The position numbers and the translations under genes were made by a program. Source: Yamagishiella unicocca (Eukaryota > Chlorophyta > Chlorophyceae > Chlamydomonadales > Volvocaceae). From it: a stretch of DNA of 64,000 bases. The notes under the pieces are model-generated. The model did not search any database, had not been told where the DNA came from, and worked only from the letters and a program-made list of their open reading frames with translations. The DNA is taken from contig BDSL01000039.1 in the NCBI GenBank assembly GCA_003116995.1, forward strand, positions 434,001-498,000. The letters run 5' to 3'. Positions 1-11,800 of the stretch are shown here, piece after piece. Positions within the stretch are counted from its first letter, which is position 1. The number at the start of each line of letters is the position of its first letter.

Positions 1-2132
1 AGGCTGAGGAGGAGCAGCTGGCACTTGGTGAGTGGGGGCCGGGATGGCTTGTGGCGCCATCCATGTTGTGCCACCCACAATGCTGCCAGCTGCCACCCAC
101 AATGCTGCCAGCTGCCACCCACAATGCTGCCAGCTGCCACCCACATAGCTGCCGGTGTAGGGGCAAGGCCAAGGCGGCTTGTGGCGAGGCTGGGCGGTGG
201 GGAGGGTGGATGCGTTGCCGGCCCGGGGGCTGGGCCTGTGACAAGAGCACGTAACGCATCGGGCCCTGCTTGCCTATTTAGGCACCGCGGCGGTTCCGGT
301 CCTGCAGCCTGCGGTACACACGTGTTCGAATGCGGGCTGCGCACGGCCGACCCACAGCACCCGACCCGGCCCGTAGTTCCCCCAACGCCCGGACCTTACC
401 CACCCTCTCTTCCTTCACCCTCCCTCCGCCCGGCCGCCCGCCTCAGCCCTGATGCTGTCGCTCCAAGAAGCCCGGGGCGGTCCCGGCGCCGGCGACGCCC
501 TGCGCCGTGAGATGGCGCTGCGGGTGAACCATGGGTCGCTGGTGGGCGTCGTCGTCGCGGAGCCGGCCTTGAGCTACGAGGAGCTGCTGAACCTGGAGGA
601 CGTCAAAGTCACCACACCCGCGGTAGGTTCGATGAGTCACCACACCCGCGGTAGGTTCTCCAGCATGCATCTCAAAACGCCTGTCCTGGGACACGCCGAT
701 CCCGCCGCTGGCCCCCAGCGTCCGTCCGTCGCTAGCTGCCCCCCTCCATGTCCGGTGCCAGACCACGGGTTTCCTCTCATGCCCTCCATGCTCCTGCGGC
801 TGCGACGGTTGCGTGCGTGTGGTGTAGGTCGATGCGGTGGCGGGGTGACGTGTCCGTGAGGGGTTGCGAGGAAACCCCATGAGGGGAGGGTGGGTTGGGA
901 CTGGTGAACGCTGCGGAAGGGGCTGGATGGCTGCAGTGCCATGCAGGGCCCTCGCTTGTCGTGCGTGAGGCGGCTCCGAAACCCGTGGAGCGGGCAACAG
1001 CCTGGGTAGCCTGCCCCACATGCAGCCGTTGGCGATCTTGGGGGCAGGCGGGCTCCGATGTCGTAGGTGCCAACGTGTATATCCTGAAGGGGTGATGAAA
1101 CGACGTAGCAAGCGGAAAGGGCCGACTTGTCTGTTTGCTGCCCGGTTGCACACACCCGTCTGACGACTCCAACCAACCCGGCGGCCACCCCGCTGCTCCC
1201 CGCTGCAGGAAGTGCTGGACGCGTTGCCGTACAGCACGTACGACAGCGCCACGTGCGCGCCCAACAGGTGGGGGGCGAAACGCTGGGTGCTGCCGTCAGC
1301 GGCGACTGGGGCAGGGTTGAGCAGGAGCACGGGGTGGTTAGTTGGTAGTTAGTTGACGACTCGGTGGACCGGCTCAGCAGCTCAGCAGTTACGACTCAGA
1401 AGGTCGGCTCAGCTGACACTGAGCCTGTGGGGTTGTACCGTTACTGAGACGGTTTGTACCGTTACTTCCAAACCGCCGATGCCATGGATACGACACCACC
1501 ACGCCGGCGCCTCGGCGCCGCACTGGTATTATGCGCGCGCGAGGTTGTTGGCTCCGGGGGCAGGAGAGACCCGTGCCCCCCATACGTCGGCCTGTTGAGC
1601 TGGGTACCGACATCGCAACCGCAACGCTTCAGTGCGGAACCCGGGGGGAAGAGCCTGGTTGCCCCAGCCGCCCATGCCCGGGGTGTGGGCTAGAGCGAAG
1701 AGCGGAGACAGGCCCTGGGAGGTGACTGATGACCCGTACCACTCAGTAGTGTTCCAAACGTATGTGCCAACGTATGTCCCAAAGCAACGTGTTGTATTCG
1801 TACACAGGTTTTCCTTGCAACCACTCGATGTCCCTTGACCTGCCTCGTGTCCTCTTCATTCCCTCTCCCCTCTCCGCCGGCCCCCCTCGGAACGCTTCCT
1901 CAACCACCTCTCCTGTACGACGCTCACTGCCACTGCTCCACCGGCGCCGCCTGCCTGCCTGCACTTCATCCACGCGACCGTCAGCGCCTGTGCGATCTGT
2001 CAGTGCGACTACGAGCGAGGAGACCGGCTGTTGCGGCTGCCGTGTGCACACATGCTGCACGAGGGGTGCGCTCGACAGTGGCTCGGAGAGTACTCGAAGA
2101 AGTGTCCAGTGTGTAAGCAGGCGGTGTGTTAG
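1..2132 (+). CDS. UIM + RING-H2 E3 ubiquitin ligase, 5' end outside the window
   Basis: Probable exons: <1-27, 447-622, 1209-1267, 1985-2132 (TAG). The phases fit: exon 1 ends with one base of a codon completed by two bases at 447, intron 2 is phase 0, intron 3 is phase 2. The last exon encodes a C3H2C3 RING-H2 finger: C-A-I-C, then PCAHMLHEGC, then CPVC, ending CKQAVC. RING-H2 fingers bind two zinc ions and recruit a ubiquitin-conjugating enzyme, so the expected role is substrate ubiquitination. Exons 1 and 2 joined give EEEQLALALMLSLQEA, which fits the ubiquitin-interacting motif (acidic stretch, Ala-x-x-x-Ser, then Glu). YEELLNLEDVKV and LPYSTYD before the finger are typical of plant-type RING-H2 ligases. 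The upstream part is missing, so length and localisation are unknown. The family call is strong; the first exon is the least certain. Confidence 0.82.
70..145. repeat. 22-bp tandem repeat in intron 1 of the RING gene
   Basis: About 3.5 copies of a 22-bp unit built on CCCACAATGCTGCCAGC. The copies are almost identical, which suggests recent expansion. Confidence 0.85.
608..658 (+). promoter_or_regulatory. Duplicated splice donor after exon 2 of the RING gene
   Basis: A 23-bp block ending in CCCGCGGTAGGTTC occurs twice, 28 bp apart. It places two identical GTAGGT donors at 623 and 651. Using the first joins exon 3 in frame. Using the second adds 28 nt and shifts the frame. Confidence 0.6.
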
Positions 2133-3432
2133 CGCGCTGGGCGGGGTGGAGAGGCGGTGTGTTAGGGCGCTAAGCGGGATGGAGAGGTCGTGTGCAAGAG
2201 TGGGGCGTGCATGTTATGGGCGCGTGTTGCGAGGTGCTTGAAAGATGCATTGAGGTCTTGGACCTGTGTGGTGTGGGGCGCAGCTGTGCGTGGGAAAAAT
2301 TGCTTACTGCGGTGGTGCTGGCTATGCTGAATGGCTTGGGAGGGTGCTGGTACGATGCATGTAGTGGTTATGTTTTTGAGTTACAGAGTTATGTTACGAG
2401 CGGCTCGATGGCTAGCAGAAGCAGAGTCAGCCAGTGTGCGATTTCCGCAGCGACCTGCGGCTATTACCACATTTGGTCACTGCCTTGGGAATTAACTGGG
2501 GTTTGTGGAGGATGAGGATGTGTGTTTGTAGGGGGAAGGGGGTTACGCCGATCTGACGGCGTGTGAGCTGCCATGCTGGCGGTTGCCGTGCTGGCGGTTG
2601 CCATGCTGGTGGTTGTCGTGCTGGCGGTCCGCGGCTGTGTTGCGCGGAGGCATAGGCGAGAGCAAGTGGGCATACATACGAAGGGAGTGGCGTTCGTTGT
2701 GTGGTTGGGTGAGAGACTTCCAGCTCAACTGCGTTGCTCGGAGGATGGGTGTGGCGCCAGCGGCTGGGCTGGCATGATGATGTGCGCAACCCAGGTGTGA
2801 TTGTGTGGGAATGTGGCGAGGCAAGGGAGTCGACAGTGATTCGATTACTGTGTACATGTTTCCGCTGTATCTTTTACAGGTACCATATTGGTTACATCAG
2901 GACCTTGCCGGCCGTAGTACTTGCTGCCGCAGGACACTGCGCATATCGCTCCGTCAGCCTGCTGCCGCAGGACATGACAGCAAGCAATCCTAGGAGGGGT
3001 AGTCTAACGAAGTTAACGTACTGCTCCCCTTGCCGATATGTAACTATCGTTGCCTGGGTGCAGCGATTCTTCTTGTCGTACGGTAGTCGTATCTTGTCGT
3101 ACGACGTCCACGCGCGCGCGAGCGGGCGGAAACGTCTTGGTAGCTTGCAAAGGCTAGTGGCTCGGCTCCATGGCCCAACCAGCCGCCATAAGCGAGCAAT
3201 GACGAGGATGGAGGTGCTTTCCAGGCCTCCAAGTCCCTCGGGAGCAACTTAAAGTCGATGTGCGAACCTTCATAGTCTTCATGCTTTTCGCATGCCCGGA
3301 GAGCCCTGGAAGGTGACAATGGTTCTATTCCATCGAGCCTGATCGAGCACACCGACCGTTTTGGTGGGCTGCTGCGTCGCAGCGGGATTCCTCAGGATTC
3401 CTAAGCACGCTACGAGGCGCTACACGTAAGAT

Positions 3433-3765
3433 AGTCCAGGATTAGGTCTTCTTGGCCTGGGCTCGCCTGAAGCTCGAGGCTGCGGTGTCCTGAGGACACA
3501 GTGACCTCATTTACATTGTTATTGGACCGTAAGTCAATCGTCGCTCTATGGATCCAAAGAGAAGCTTCTTTTGTACGACACACACACCTCCCGGTTGCCC
3601 CGTGCGTGCAATATACATTCATATTGGGCCCGGGGTTGTGTATTTGGGTCATCCTCCCATGCGGTTTGGTTTGGCGCCTAGTTCCCCTCTTGGGCGCGTC
3701 GGGGTAAAGTCCGTAAATACCCGTCCCTGGGACGCTACTTTTCGTTGTCCTGGGTTCGCCCGGGC
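3433..3765 (-). repeat. Dispersed repeat family, two diverged copies
   Basis: Read on the minus strand, one copy starts near 3765 with TCCTCAAGCCCGGGCGAACC followed by CAGGACAA. A more diverged copy starts near 3480 with CCTCGAGCTTCAGGCGAGCC. The same opening block is found at 4013, 4795, 6017 and 11928. No coding capacity is visible. Confidence 0.55.
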
Positions 3766-3959
3766 TTGAGGACACTGTAAGGCCTTATTGTTAATAAGTT
3801 GTATGCGTGCTGCCATCGTTGAGTTATACATTCATGCGTGCTTGCAGCCGTCGCGAAACGTACGCGCCTGCTCGCTGGTCATCTCTGGTCAGTCCAGGCC
3901 AGCATGCCCTGCTCAGGGGCCCTGCTGCCTATTGGTTAGTTCTTCGGTGCAAGATTTGG

Positions 3960-4013
3960 CGGGTTACAACGACCCCTTGTCTTGTCCGGGGTTTGCCCGG
4001 GCTTGATGATATT
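3960..4013 (-). repeat. Dispersed repeat family, short copy
   Basis: On the minus strand it opens with CATCAAGCCCGGGCAAACCC followed by CGGACAAG. Similarity to the other copies fades after about 50 bp. Confidence 0.45.
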
Positions 4014-4439
4014 CCGTTGCCACCGCGCGGAATGCGCCGATAAGAGCAAGCCCGGCTGCCCGGCCTCCGCTCATCGAAGCTCTTCGCGAAGCGGCGACGT
4101 AAAATCTTAGGTGTAGTGCTTTCCATATGACTGAATAACGTTGCGTTTCATTCATGGATCGTCGCGCTTCTGCTTTTGACGTTTCCCCCTTTTGGGGCGT
4201 CCCTGAACTGCCCTGAAACGGCGATTGGCTTTCTCCTTGGGTCCCTGTGACCTCGACCATAGACCTCGGCCCCACACCACACAGATACTTTTGAATTGCA
4301 AAACATTGAGTCCCACACGATAGTGCATGCAGCGCCTTAAAGAAACCCATGCGAAACCAAAGCTTAAAAGATGTCAAAAATATACTTCTTGGGTCCCTGT
4401 AACGTTCCCAGACAGGTTATAAGACAGTACAATGTCCTC

Positions 4440-4795
4440 GTCGAAACATTCGCCGCGCTACATCCCTTCCCTTCGATGGCCTGTTGATCGGTTGGGGCGT
4501 CTTTTCGCGGGTGGGCGGTGCCCTTTCTTGTCGGGGACCCGCCCTCGTGGGCACGGCGGTGTGCCCTGTTTTCCCCCTGTGTCTTTTGGACGTCTGCTGG
4601 CTGCGAGCGCTGGTCTGTCATGCTGTGCGGCCCCGGTATGGATCCCACCGCTTGTCATGCGATTGACTGGCGTCCCTATGCTTTTTTAGGATTTCCTGTG
4701 CCCTTGGGGGAGCTGTTGGGTTCAGCCCCGGCTCTCGTATGATTAGACTACGGCTACGGGCCCCTCTTCTTGTCCTGGGTTCGCACGGGCTTGAG
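4440..4795 (-). repeat. Dispersed repeat family, long inverted copy
   Basis: On the minus strand it runs collinear with the copy at 6017-6380: the CAAGCCCG(G/T)GCGAACCCAG opening, then GGGCTGAACCCA, CCCCAAGGGCACAGGAAA, CATACCG.G.CCGCAC, and CCAGCAGACG followed by A-rich GGCACAGGG. The order is preserved over about 330 bp with many substitutions. Confidence 0.6.
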
Positions 4796-4839
4796 TTACA
4801 CTGTACGGTTACACTGTAACCGTAAGGTAATGCCGGCGC

Positions 4840-4960
4840 CCAGCGGCAAAACCGGGACGGCGGGCAAAACCAGGACAAGCGAGGGGACCGAGAAACCAGA
4901 AACGAGAACGCCCCGTATGACACAGTACGACAAGCCAGCGCGAGCAGCCAGCAGACACTA
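4840..4960 (+). repeat. Dispersed repeat family, partial direct copy
   Basis: It contains AAAACCAGGACAAGCGAGG, ACCGAGAAACC and GCAGCCAGCAGAC in the same order as the other copies. It lies back to back with the inverted copy at 4440-4795. Confidence 0.45.
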
Positions 4961-6016
4961 AAACAATTCATTTCTTAATAATGAGAGGTGACAGTGTTCT
5001 CACCTACCCAATTCATTTAGGTAAGCATACAAAGGATGACCAATTGTAGTGTTCGCAAAAGTTCTGCTGCCTTTGGTTGCATGGTGGCACGGACTGCTGG
5101 CTCTGGAACGACGCTGTTGCAACGGCTTACCCGGTTACCGTTTTACGGATCGAGCTGACTGGGGGGTTATCGGCTGAGTCGATAACGGGCCGATTAGGTG
5201 CCGGTTTGCGAAGCCCCCCCAAAACCGGCCCGCAACCGGGGCTAGTACTCCCATAGGGTTGAGCATCGGCACTTAAGCTTACCGGCGCTTGTTCGGGGTT
5301 TCTGTTGGTTTGCCGTATCTGTGTCGAGACTGGATGGTTTGTTCTTCTTGGTCGTGACACAATACGTGATCGACACATTGCTGGCACGACGAGTTGCAGC
5401 AGTGGCTCGATACAACTCGCTCGCGAGGCAGTACGACAGGGTGATTATGTACGACGGTCACGGTTGTAAGCCCCTCGGCGCTGTTATACCTGCATCCGAA
5501 TCCGTTACCCAGCCACCATCTCGAGCATAACCTTTTCAGCGCGATCAGATGGCCGCCAGTTAAGTATCCCAAATGAGTCCGGCGGAACTCCAGCAGGCCA
5601 GCATTGCGCCATGACATGCTTCCTGTCGTGTCTTTCAGTATCCGGCGGTGCCCCCGATTGCTCTACCTTCTGGTCTGGGGCCCACTGCAACAGTTACTAC
5701 TACCGCCGACGGTACCGACGTGCGTAGGGGGCAGATTACTAGTGAAAGGTTTATGGGTATCCGAAGCGGGTGCCGCGCAGCCGCTCCATGTTGTCGTTGT
5801 CGCCGGAAAGGCTCTTTCCCTCCGTCCACCCAGCAGCCCACACACGCTGTAGGTAGCGAAGCGCGCGGGCAGAACAAGGTGGCAGCAATCTGCTGCGGCA
5901 GCAATCTGCGCCTTCATAGTCCATACCCTGCCTGTAGAGTTGCACACCCGTCGGGCCGTCATGATACCGGACAGTGCCCCTGAATGATGACTAGGCGCAA
6001 TATTAATGAGACGTTA

Positions 6017-6380
6017 CCATGTCCTCAAGCCCGGGCGAATCCAGGACAAGGAGATGGGCCCATGTCCGTGGCCTCACCGTGGGCTGAACCCAGCAGACGC
6101 CCCCAAGGGCACAGGAAAGCCTCGAAAAGCACAGACGCCGGGCGAACCCAGGACAAGCGGGGGAACACATACCGAGACCGCACCACGCCACAGGCTAGTG
6201 CTAGCAGCCTGCAGACGCCCAAAAGGCACAGGGAAATACCAGGACACCCCGCCTGCCCTCAGAGGGCAGTGTGCCGACAAGAGAGAACAACCCAGGCATC
6301 CCCAAGTCCCAACCACCACCGGAAAAACGGCGGGACCAACGAACAGCCTGAACCGGCGGGTTGGGGGGCCGAAAGCTCCC
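6017..6380 (+). repeat. Dispersed repeat family, long direct copy
   Basis: Starts TGTCCTCAAGCCCGGGCGAA and contains two internal sub-repeats of (CG)GGCGAACCCAGGACAAG and of a CAGACGCCC...GGCACAGG block. It is flanked by unrelated DNA. It could be a non-autonomous element; I could not find clear terminal inverted repeats or a target-site duplication. Confidence 0.6.
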
Positions 6381-8882
6381 GGTGGCCGCTCATCACATAC
6401 GCGCGCGTACCACTACCCGAATAATAGGTGCAGCAGTAAAGATGGGCACACAATATGGAGGTGTGCAGTACCGGTATGTGAACGCAGGCGTTTTCTTTTT
6501 ATTTGGACACCACGCCTACCTCGGTTGGCATGCAATGGTAGGTGACCCATACGCTGCTGTCGAGCCCTTTTCCGTCACAAGGTGTCAGACCAGCTAGTCT
6601 TTGGGGCGGCGGCACCTGTCAACCTGACCGCTAGATAGCGAGCGCCTTCAATCGTTTCTCTTGCGGCGGAAAAGAACAATCATACCGCATTGTGCCCGTG
6701 GTTCCGCCAGTGTTGGTAAAGGCTGAAGGGAGCAGACGGCGTGCCGGTGACGTTTAGTGGTTGTGCGCTGAACGCACAGCTTGCTTGTCTTCCGCTGCCA
6801 CCCTGGTCGTTTTGGAGTTTTTTCCGTTGCAGTTTGGTCAAGAATGCCCCGTCCTGGCAAGACATCGTCGAACGAATATGGATGGCAACGAATCTGAATA
6901 GCCGCAGCCATCCGCACTGCGCTCGGATGTTTTAGGTTCTAACGGTAGGGAGGAGAGTCAGGGGTGCATTGCGGTTTGAATCCCGACCAGTCCGTACTAC
7001 CCTGCTCGTATCACGAGCGTGTGAGAGGTATATCGACGAGTTCCCCAGGGTCTGCGTGCGGGCTCTTACTTGCTGCGGCGACCGCACGTTCAGCCCGTCA
7101 TATTGGGCTGATTGTTTGATTGCTTGCGTAGTTCCAATATTTTCACACTGGACTGACCAACGCGCAAGAAACCACGAGACACCGTCCCTGGACCTTTACA
7201 TGTTTTGGTATTTTTGGCACAGACTGGGCGAAATTACTGTGCTGAGTAGCGTTTCCTGGACAGCGTGCCTGCGTCATGGCTGCTGCCCGGACAGCGGTCT
7301 GTCCGGGGACTGCGGCATCAAGCGCTTTTTGTAATCGTGCCATAGGTTACAATGCGGCTGTTTATAACCTTGCGTAAGCTTGCGCCCGCGAACATACTTG
7401 CTTTGCACACATTCGCGATGACGGTTCGATTCTAAAGGTCTTCATTGCTGCCCGAATGCAAAAAGGACCGCACCATGACGAAACTTCCTCAGCAGGCGCT
7501 GGCTGGCGACGTAGTTTTAAATCTATCACTATATAAGGATGACAAACGCCGAAACAAGGTATGCGAATCCCGGTATGGCTAGTTATGTCGCACTTATCAC
7601 GTGCGCGTACGCCGAACTCGATGCTTGTCGTCCAAGTTTTTGTTAATTTTTGGGAACAGGACTCCTATGAAGGACAACATGCCAAAGGTGATTAGTTCCG
7701 CCTATTTTGTGGTCCCTGTCATGCAATCGTTGCCTCCTGTCAACCGCTGCGGATGCCCAGAGCCGAGCTTGCTATCTTCATTTTCTACACATGCTTTTCT
7801 TTCGAGCGTGTGTAACCATATGCGCATGCCTTCTCTCATGTACACTCTCAAGCACATGTTCTCCGACAGCTACCGTAACGTGCCTTTAAAAATCAACATA
7901 TTATCAGTCCTTGGCCAGCTCAACACTATGCGCGGGTTAGGAACGTGCACAAACTAATACAGAATCTAAAAAATGTGACGATCTGGTGTGGGAAGAAATG
8001 GAGATGAACCGTGTCCCGTTTGCGTGGTTTCGCTGGCGTGCCGCAGGACACTACAACATCTCATTATCAAGGTGGCCACCAATATTAGTACTGCTTGCGG
8101 TTACTGGTTTTGATATCATCAACAAAATCTAGTCTTGCGACGTGCGGTTGCAAAAATCATTACGGATAAGGATGTCACATGCCGATGTTTGGCAAGAAAG
8201 GGGATATTATTTGCTTCCGGAAAAATATACTGGTACCAACGGAGACCAAAAATCGTATAAAAGCAAGAAAGGTAGAAAGCGACGTACCGCCTTGCACGGC
8301 GGTTTGGACGAAGGACGTCTTGTGTGGCCTTCGCGCCAAATAGTTATAGAAACTGCAAATGCCTTTGGCAGGCTTTATGTCAGTGCATTAATACGAGAAT
8401 CCTGCGTAGCGGCAGTAGTTTCCCAGGTTGTGGGGGCTCCGTCAGGCTCTAGGTGTCTAAAGACGATATCGTCTACGAAGCCTTAACTCCGTTTGCCGTG
8501 CCCGCTTGGGGACGTCGCGCCCTGTGCGCCGGTGGGGCCGTCAGGCCGCGCCGTTCGGTGGCCAAGCAAGCGGAAGCAAGGTGCGACGGTGCGAAGAGCA
8601 GTGCACGTTGTCTATAATCCAGAAGGCTATGGGTACATTGTTGTCCTTGTAAGGAGCGCCCGCACGGCTAGTCTACGACTTTGTTCTACTGTTCCACCAG
8701 TACCTGGCCGTCATTCTCAACAAGAGAATAGCATGGATAGGAACTAATCTTCTGAATACATGGTGTGGTGGGCGTCTTCCATGTGCCTCCATTACCGGTA
8801 CTGTCGCAGGGCAGACTGAAATGGAGTTTCGATCCGCTATGGGTGACCGCGCGGCGGCATAGCGGATCTTGGGACCCTTTTT

Positions 8883-11800
8883 ATGTGGCACAGCGGACAA
8901 GTGTCACAACAGCAGCATAACAATCAACGCACGCCGTTACAGCAACACCACGCATATGCACAGCAGGATGCCGCTACGGCGGCCAGCTCAGGGAGCTGGA
9001 GCCGAAATATCTTGTCGGCTGGGGCCAGTGGATCAGCAGGTGGCACACAGCAATATGCTACGTCTGGTGGTCTCCTGTTACAGACACAGTACTTGCCGAC
9101 GGTGGTGCCTGCGGTCCAGCTATCCATTCCTGGCCTGCACCAGCAAGCGGCTCAGCTCCCGAGCAGTTTGCCACAGCAACAACAGCAACAGCTGCAGCCT
9201 TTGTTGTCGCACAGGCAATTTTCCATGCAGCCGCAGCCAGTGCAGTCGCTGCCGCAAGCGGCGCAACAGCCATGGCCTGCCCAGCAGGCCTGGGCAGTGC
9301 AACAACAGCAACAGCTGCAGCAGCACCAACACCTGCAACAGCATCAACAACAGCAGCTGCAGCAGCAGCAGCATACCCAGATCGCATTAGCACATCACGC
9401 GGGGGGCCGGGGTTGGGGCGGCCAGCGGCTGCCCTACCCCCATCACGGCGCCGCCCTCGCAGATCCTCGATCCGCAGCTCCGCAAGAAGGCCCTACCGGC
9501 CGTGGGAGGGGCCGGGACCGAGGTGTTGGCGGCGGTCGCGGTGGTTCCGGCCGTGGCTGGCGTGGCGGCCCCGGCGGTGGGGGTCGTGGTGGGCCCGGCG
9601 GTGGTGGGCCCGGTGGGGGTCACACCGATGCATTGGTCCACCAGCTCGTCATGGTCATACGTCAGCTGCCACGCGGGCAGCCGCCGCAAGATGCTGTCGG
9701 CGGCAGACTGGCCGGGCTCGATGGCCGCGGGATTGCAGCGTTGGTGAAGCAGCTTGCTGCCAACGGGCTGACGGCGCAGGCTTGGGAGCTCTTCGATTGG
9801 CTTCGCGGTCTGGACCCCTCGCACGAGCTGTCGCGGCTGCTGGATGTGTTTCCCTACACGGCCATGATTTCGGTGTGCAGCAGCAACCGACGGGACATGG
9901 AGGTCGCGCTGGCACTGAGCCGGGAGATGGCTGGCCGTGGCGTGCCGCGCAACGTGCACACATTCTCCGCCCTCATGAACGTGTGCATCAAAGCGGGACA
10001 GCACCAGGCCGCTCTGGAGGTGTGGCGAGAGCTGCAGGAAGCAGGCTGTCGGCCCAATGTGAGTCCCGATTGCTGGGTCGCGTTGTCTGCTTCGTTTCGG
10101 GTGCAGCCTTTGGCCTTCTGTGACCTCTGGGTAGTGGGCTCAGGCGCGATTTTTACCCCCTCTGCAGTCGTGCGGCAGCAGCGTCTCGTCAATGCATTGG
10201 GAAAGGGTTGACAAGCAGCAATCTGGTCGAAGGCCGTCACCAACGCAGCACGACGACACTGAAATTACCTGAGCATGTTGAGAACGGAAACCCAAGCTTG
10301 TTTCTTTTTCCCGTACATATCTTCCTTAATTGTTATAAAAAGGCTGGTCTCTGCTGGATCGACAGCATTGCTTACGTCCTAAAACGCCGGATGCACATCG
10401 CAAGCAGCAACATAGAAGTTATTGGCTTACAGACACTTGGCAATAACCGACCCGGCGTGTCTTTGTTGCGTTCGCGTTCGTGGGTTTGGACCAAAAGAAT
10501 GGGGTTTGGCGACCACGGTACGAGATAGGTCCCACCTTGGCTGGAGCCTACGAGGGCGGTGATGCTCTAGCGTGCTGATATGCATCCCATGCGTCGCACT
10601 GCTGTCCCTCACTATATCTTATAATGGATGTTATTTGTCAGAGTGAGTGTTTTGGAGCCGCAAAACGGCCCAGCCACTAGCTTGTACACCCACCTGTGGG
10701 GAAGGCCGGCATGCATGTGCGTCTAATGTGCCCATAACACGCGAGAGAGATAGCATCAGCCCGAAATGTTATGTCGCGGCGTGTAACCCAAGTAACATAC
10801 GGCAGCGGTAATGAAAGACGGTTTGACGTTATCTGTTTTAACGATTTGGATCGAGTTTCTGCAAGGACGCCGTAGTGTTTGCGGCCCTTCAGTGCCGGAA
10901 CAGGCCCCTGGGTGTTTATTTTGGCGTCTGGATGTTCTTATTTTGGACATTCCACCACCCCTTGAACCGCCGCCCTGCAGGTCGTGACGTACAACACGCT
11001 GATCGACGCGTACGGCAAGACGGGGCAATGGGCGGAGGCGCTGAAGGTGCTGGCAAGGATGAAGGAGGAGGTGGGTTTCCGTATTGATCTTGATTCTTGC
11101 CTAGTGCACAAGGCCAGCTTATATCTCATAATTAGCTTACATCTGCTGGTACATGCCGGGCGGAACCAGCCATGCGCGAGAAAAGAACTCGTCATCGAGT
11201 CCTCGCATGTCGCAGCACTCAAGTCGCGCTGGCTCGGCACATTCTCCGCGCGTGACTAAGCGCGTGTGACTTGGCAGCGACACTATCCCTTGCACCGCGC
11301 GGTCGTCTGGTTGGACGCTAGAAGAAAGGAAAATTGCACAAAGCATTGGCGTCGGTCAGTCAGCGAGATGCGCAGGTTAAGCCCCCGTTCGCGTCCGTAC
11401 CAGCCGCGGTGTTCATCACACGGACGCATCACCGCGGATGATGTGTCCGTTCCGTACCGTACAGTACAATTTCCGCACAGCGTGATCCGGCGCTTGATTC
11501 GTCATCCAAAGTCCGCGTTTTCCATTAAGGCCATCTAGGCTGATCCGAGCGACGTTCAGCATAGTCCGTCCTCTGTCCATGCGCGCGCCGGTCGGCCCGA
11601 GCAAAAGACACCCCGTGGACCGATACAGTAACACCGTCGTTTTGTACGAGATATGATAGTTTTGCATACGGTAGTTTGTGCCGAAGCGTTTCAGTAGGGA
11701 TAGGGGTGGGATTCGCGGTTGGTGAGTTGAACCTGAAGGCTGAATACAATGCGAATGTAAGATAAGATAGTAATTCAAGCCCAAGAACATTGGGCCCCTT

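Larger units (their letters stand above)
2133..8882. other. Gene-poor spacer between the RING and PPR-cyclin genes
   Basis: It probably begins with the 3' UTR of the RING gene. The end of that CDS and its stop are themselves tandemly duplicated at about 2120-2190. Short GC-rich tandem repeats occur at 2573-2630, and a TGTAA lies at about 3037. The stretch 3430-6380 holds several copies of a dispersed repeat, listed separately. From about 6900 to 8500 the DNA is poorer in GC and I see no conserved protein or RNA gene. Open frames here are short and resemble nothing I know. Confidence 0.6.

Noticed and set aside
443..1330. 295-codon minus-strand frame
   Set aside because: It is antisense to two exons of the RING gene, has no domain, and is explained by high GC content.
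7400..7440. GGTTCGATTC, a tRNA B-box-like sequence
   Set aside because: No A box, acceptor stem or anticodon arm at the right distance.
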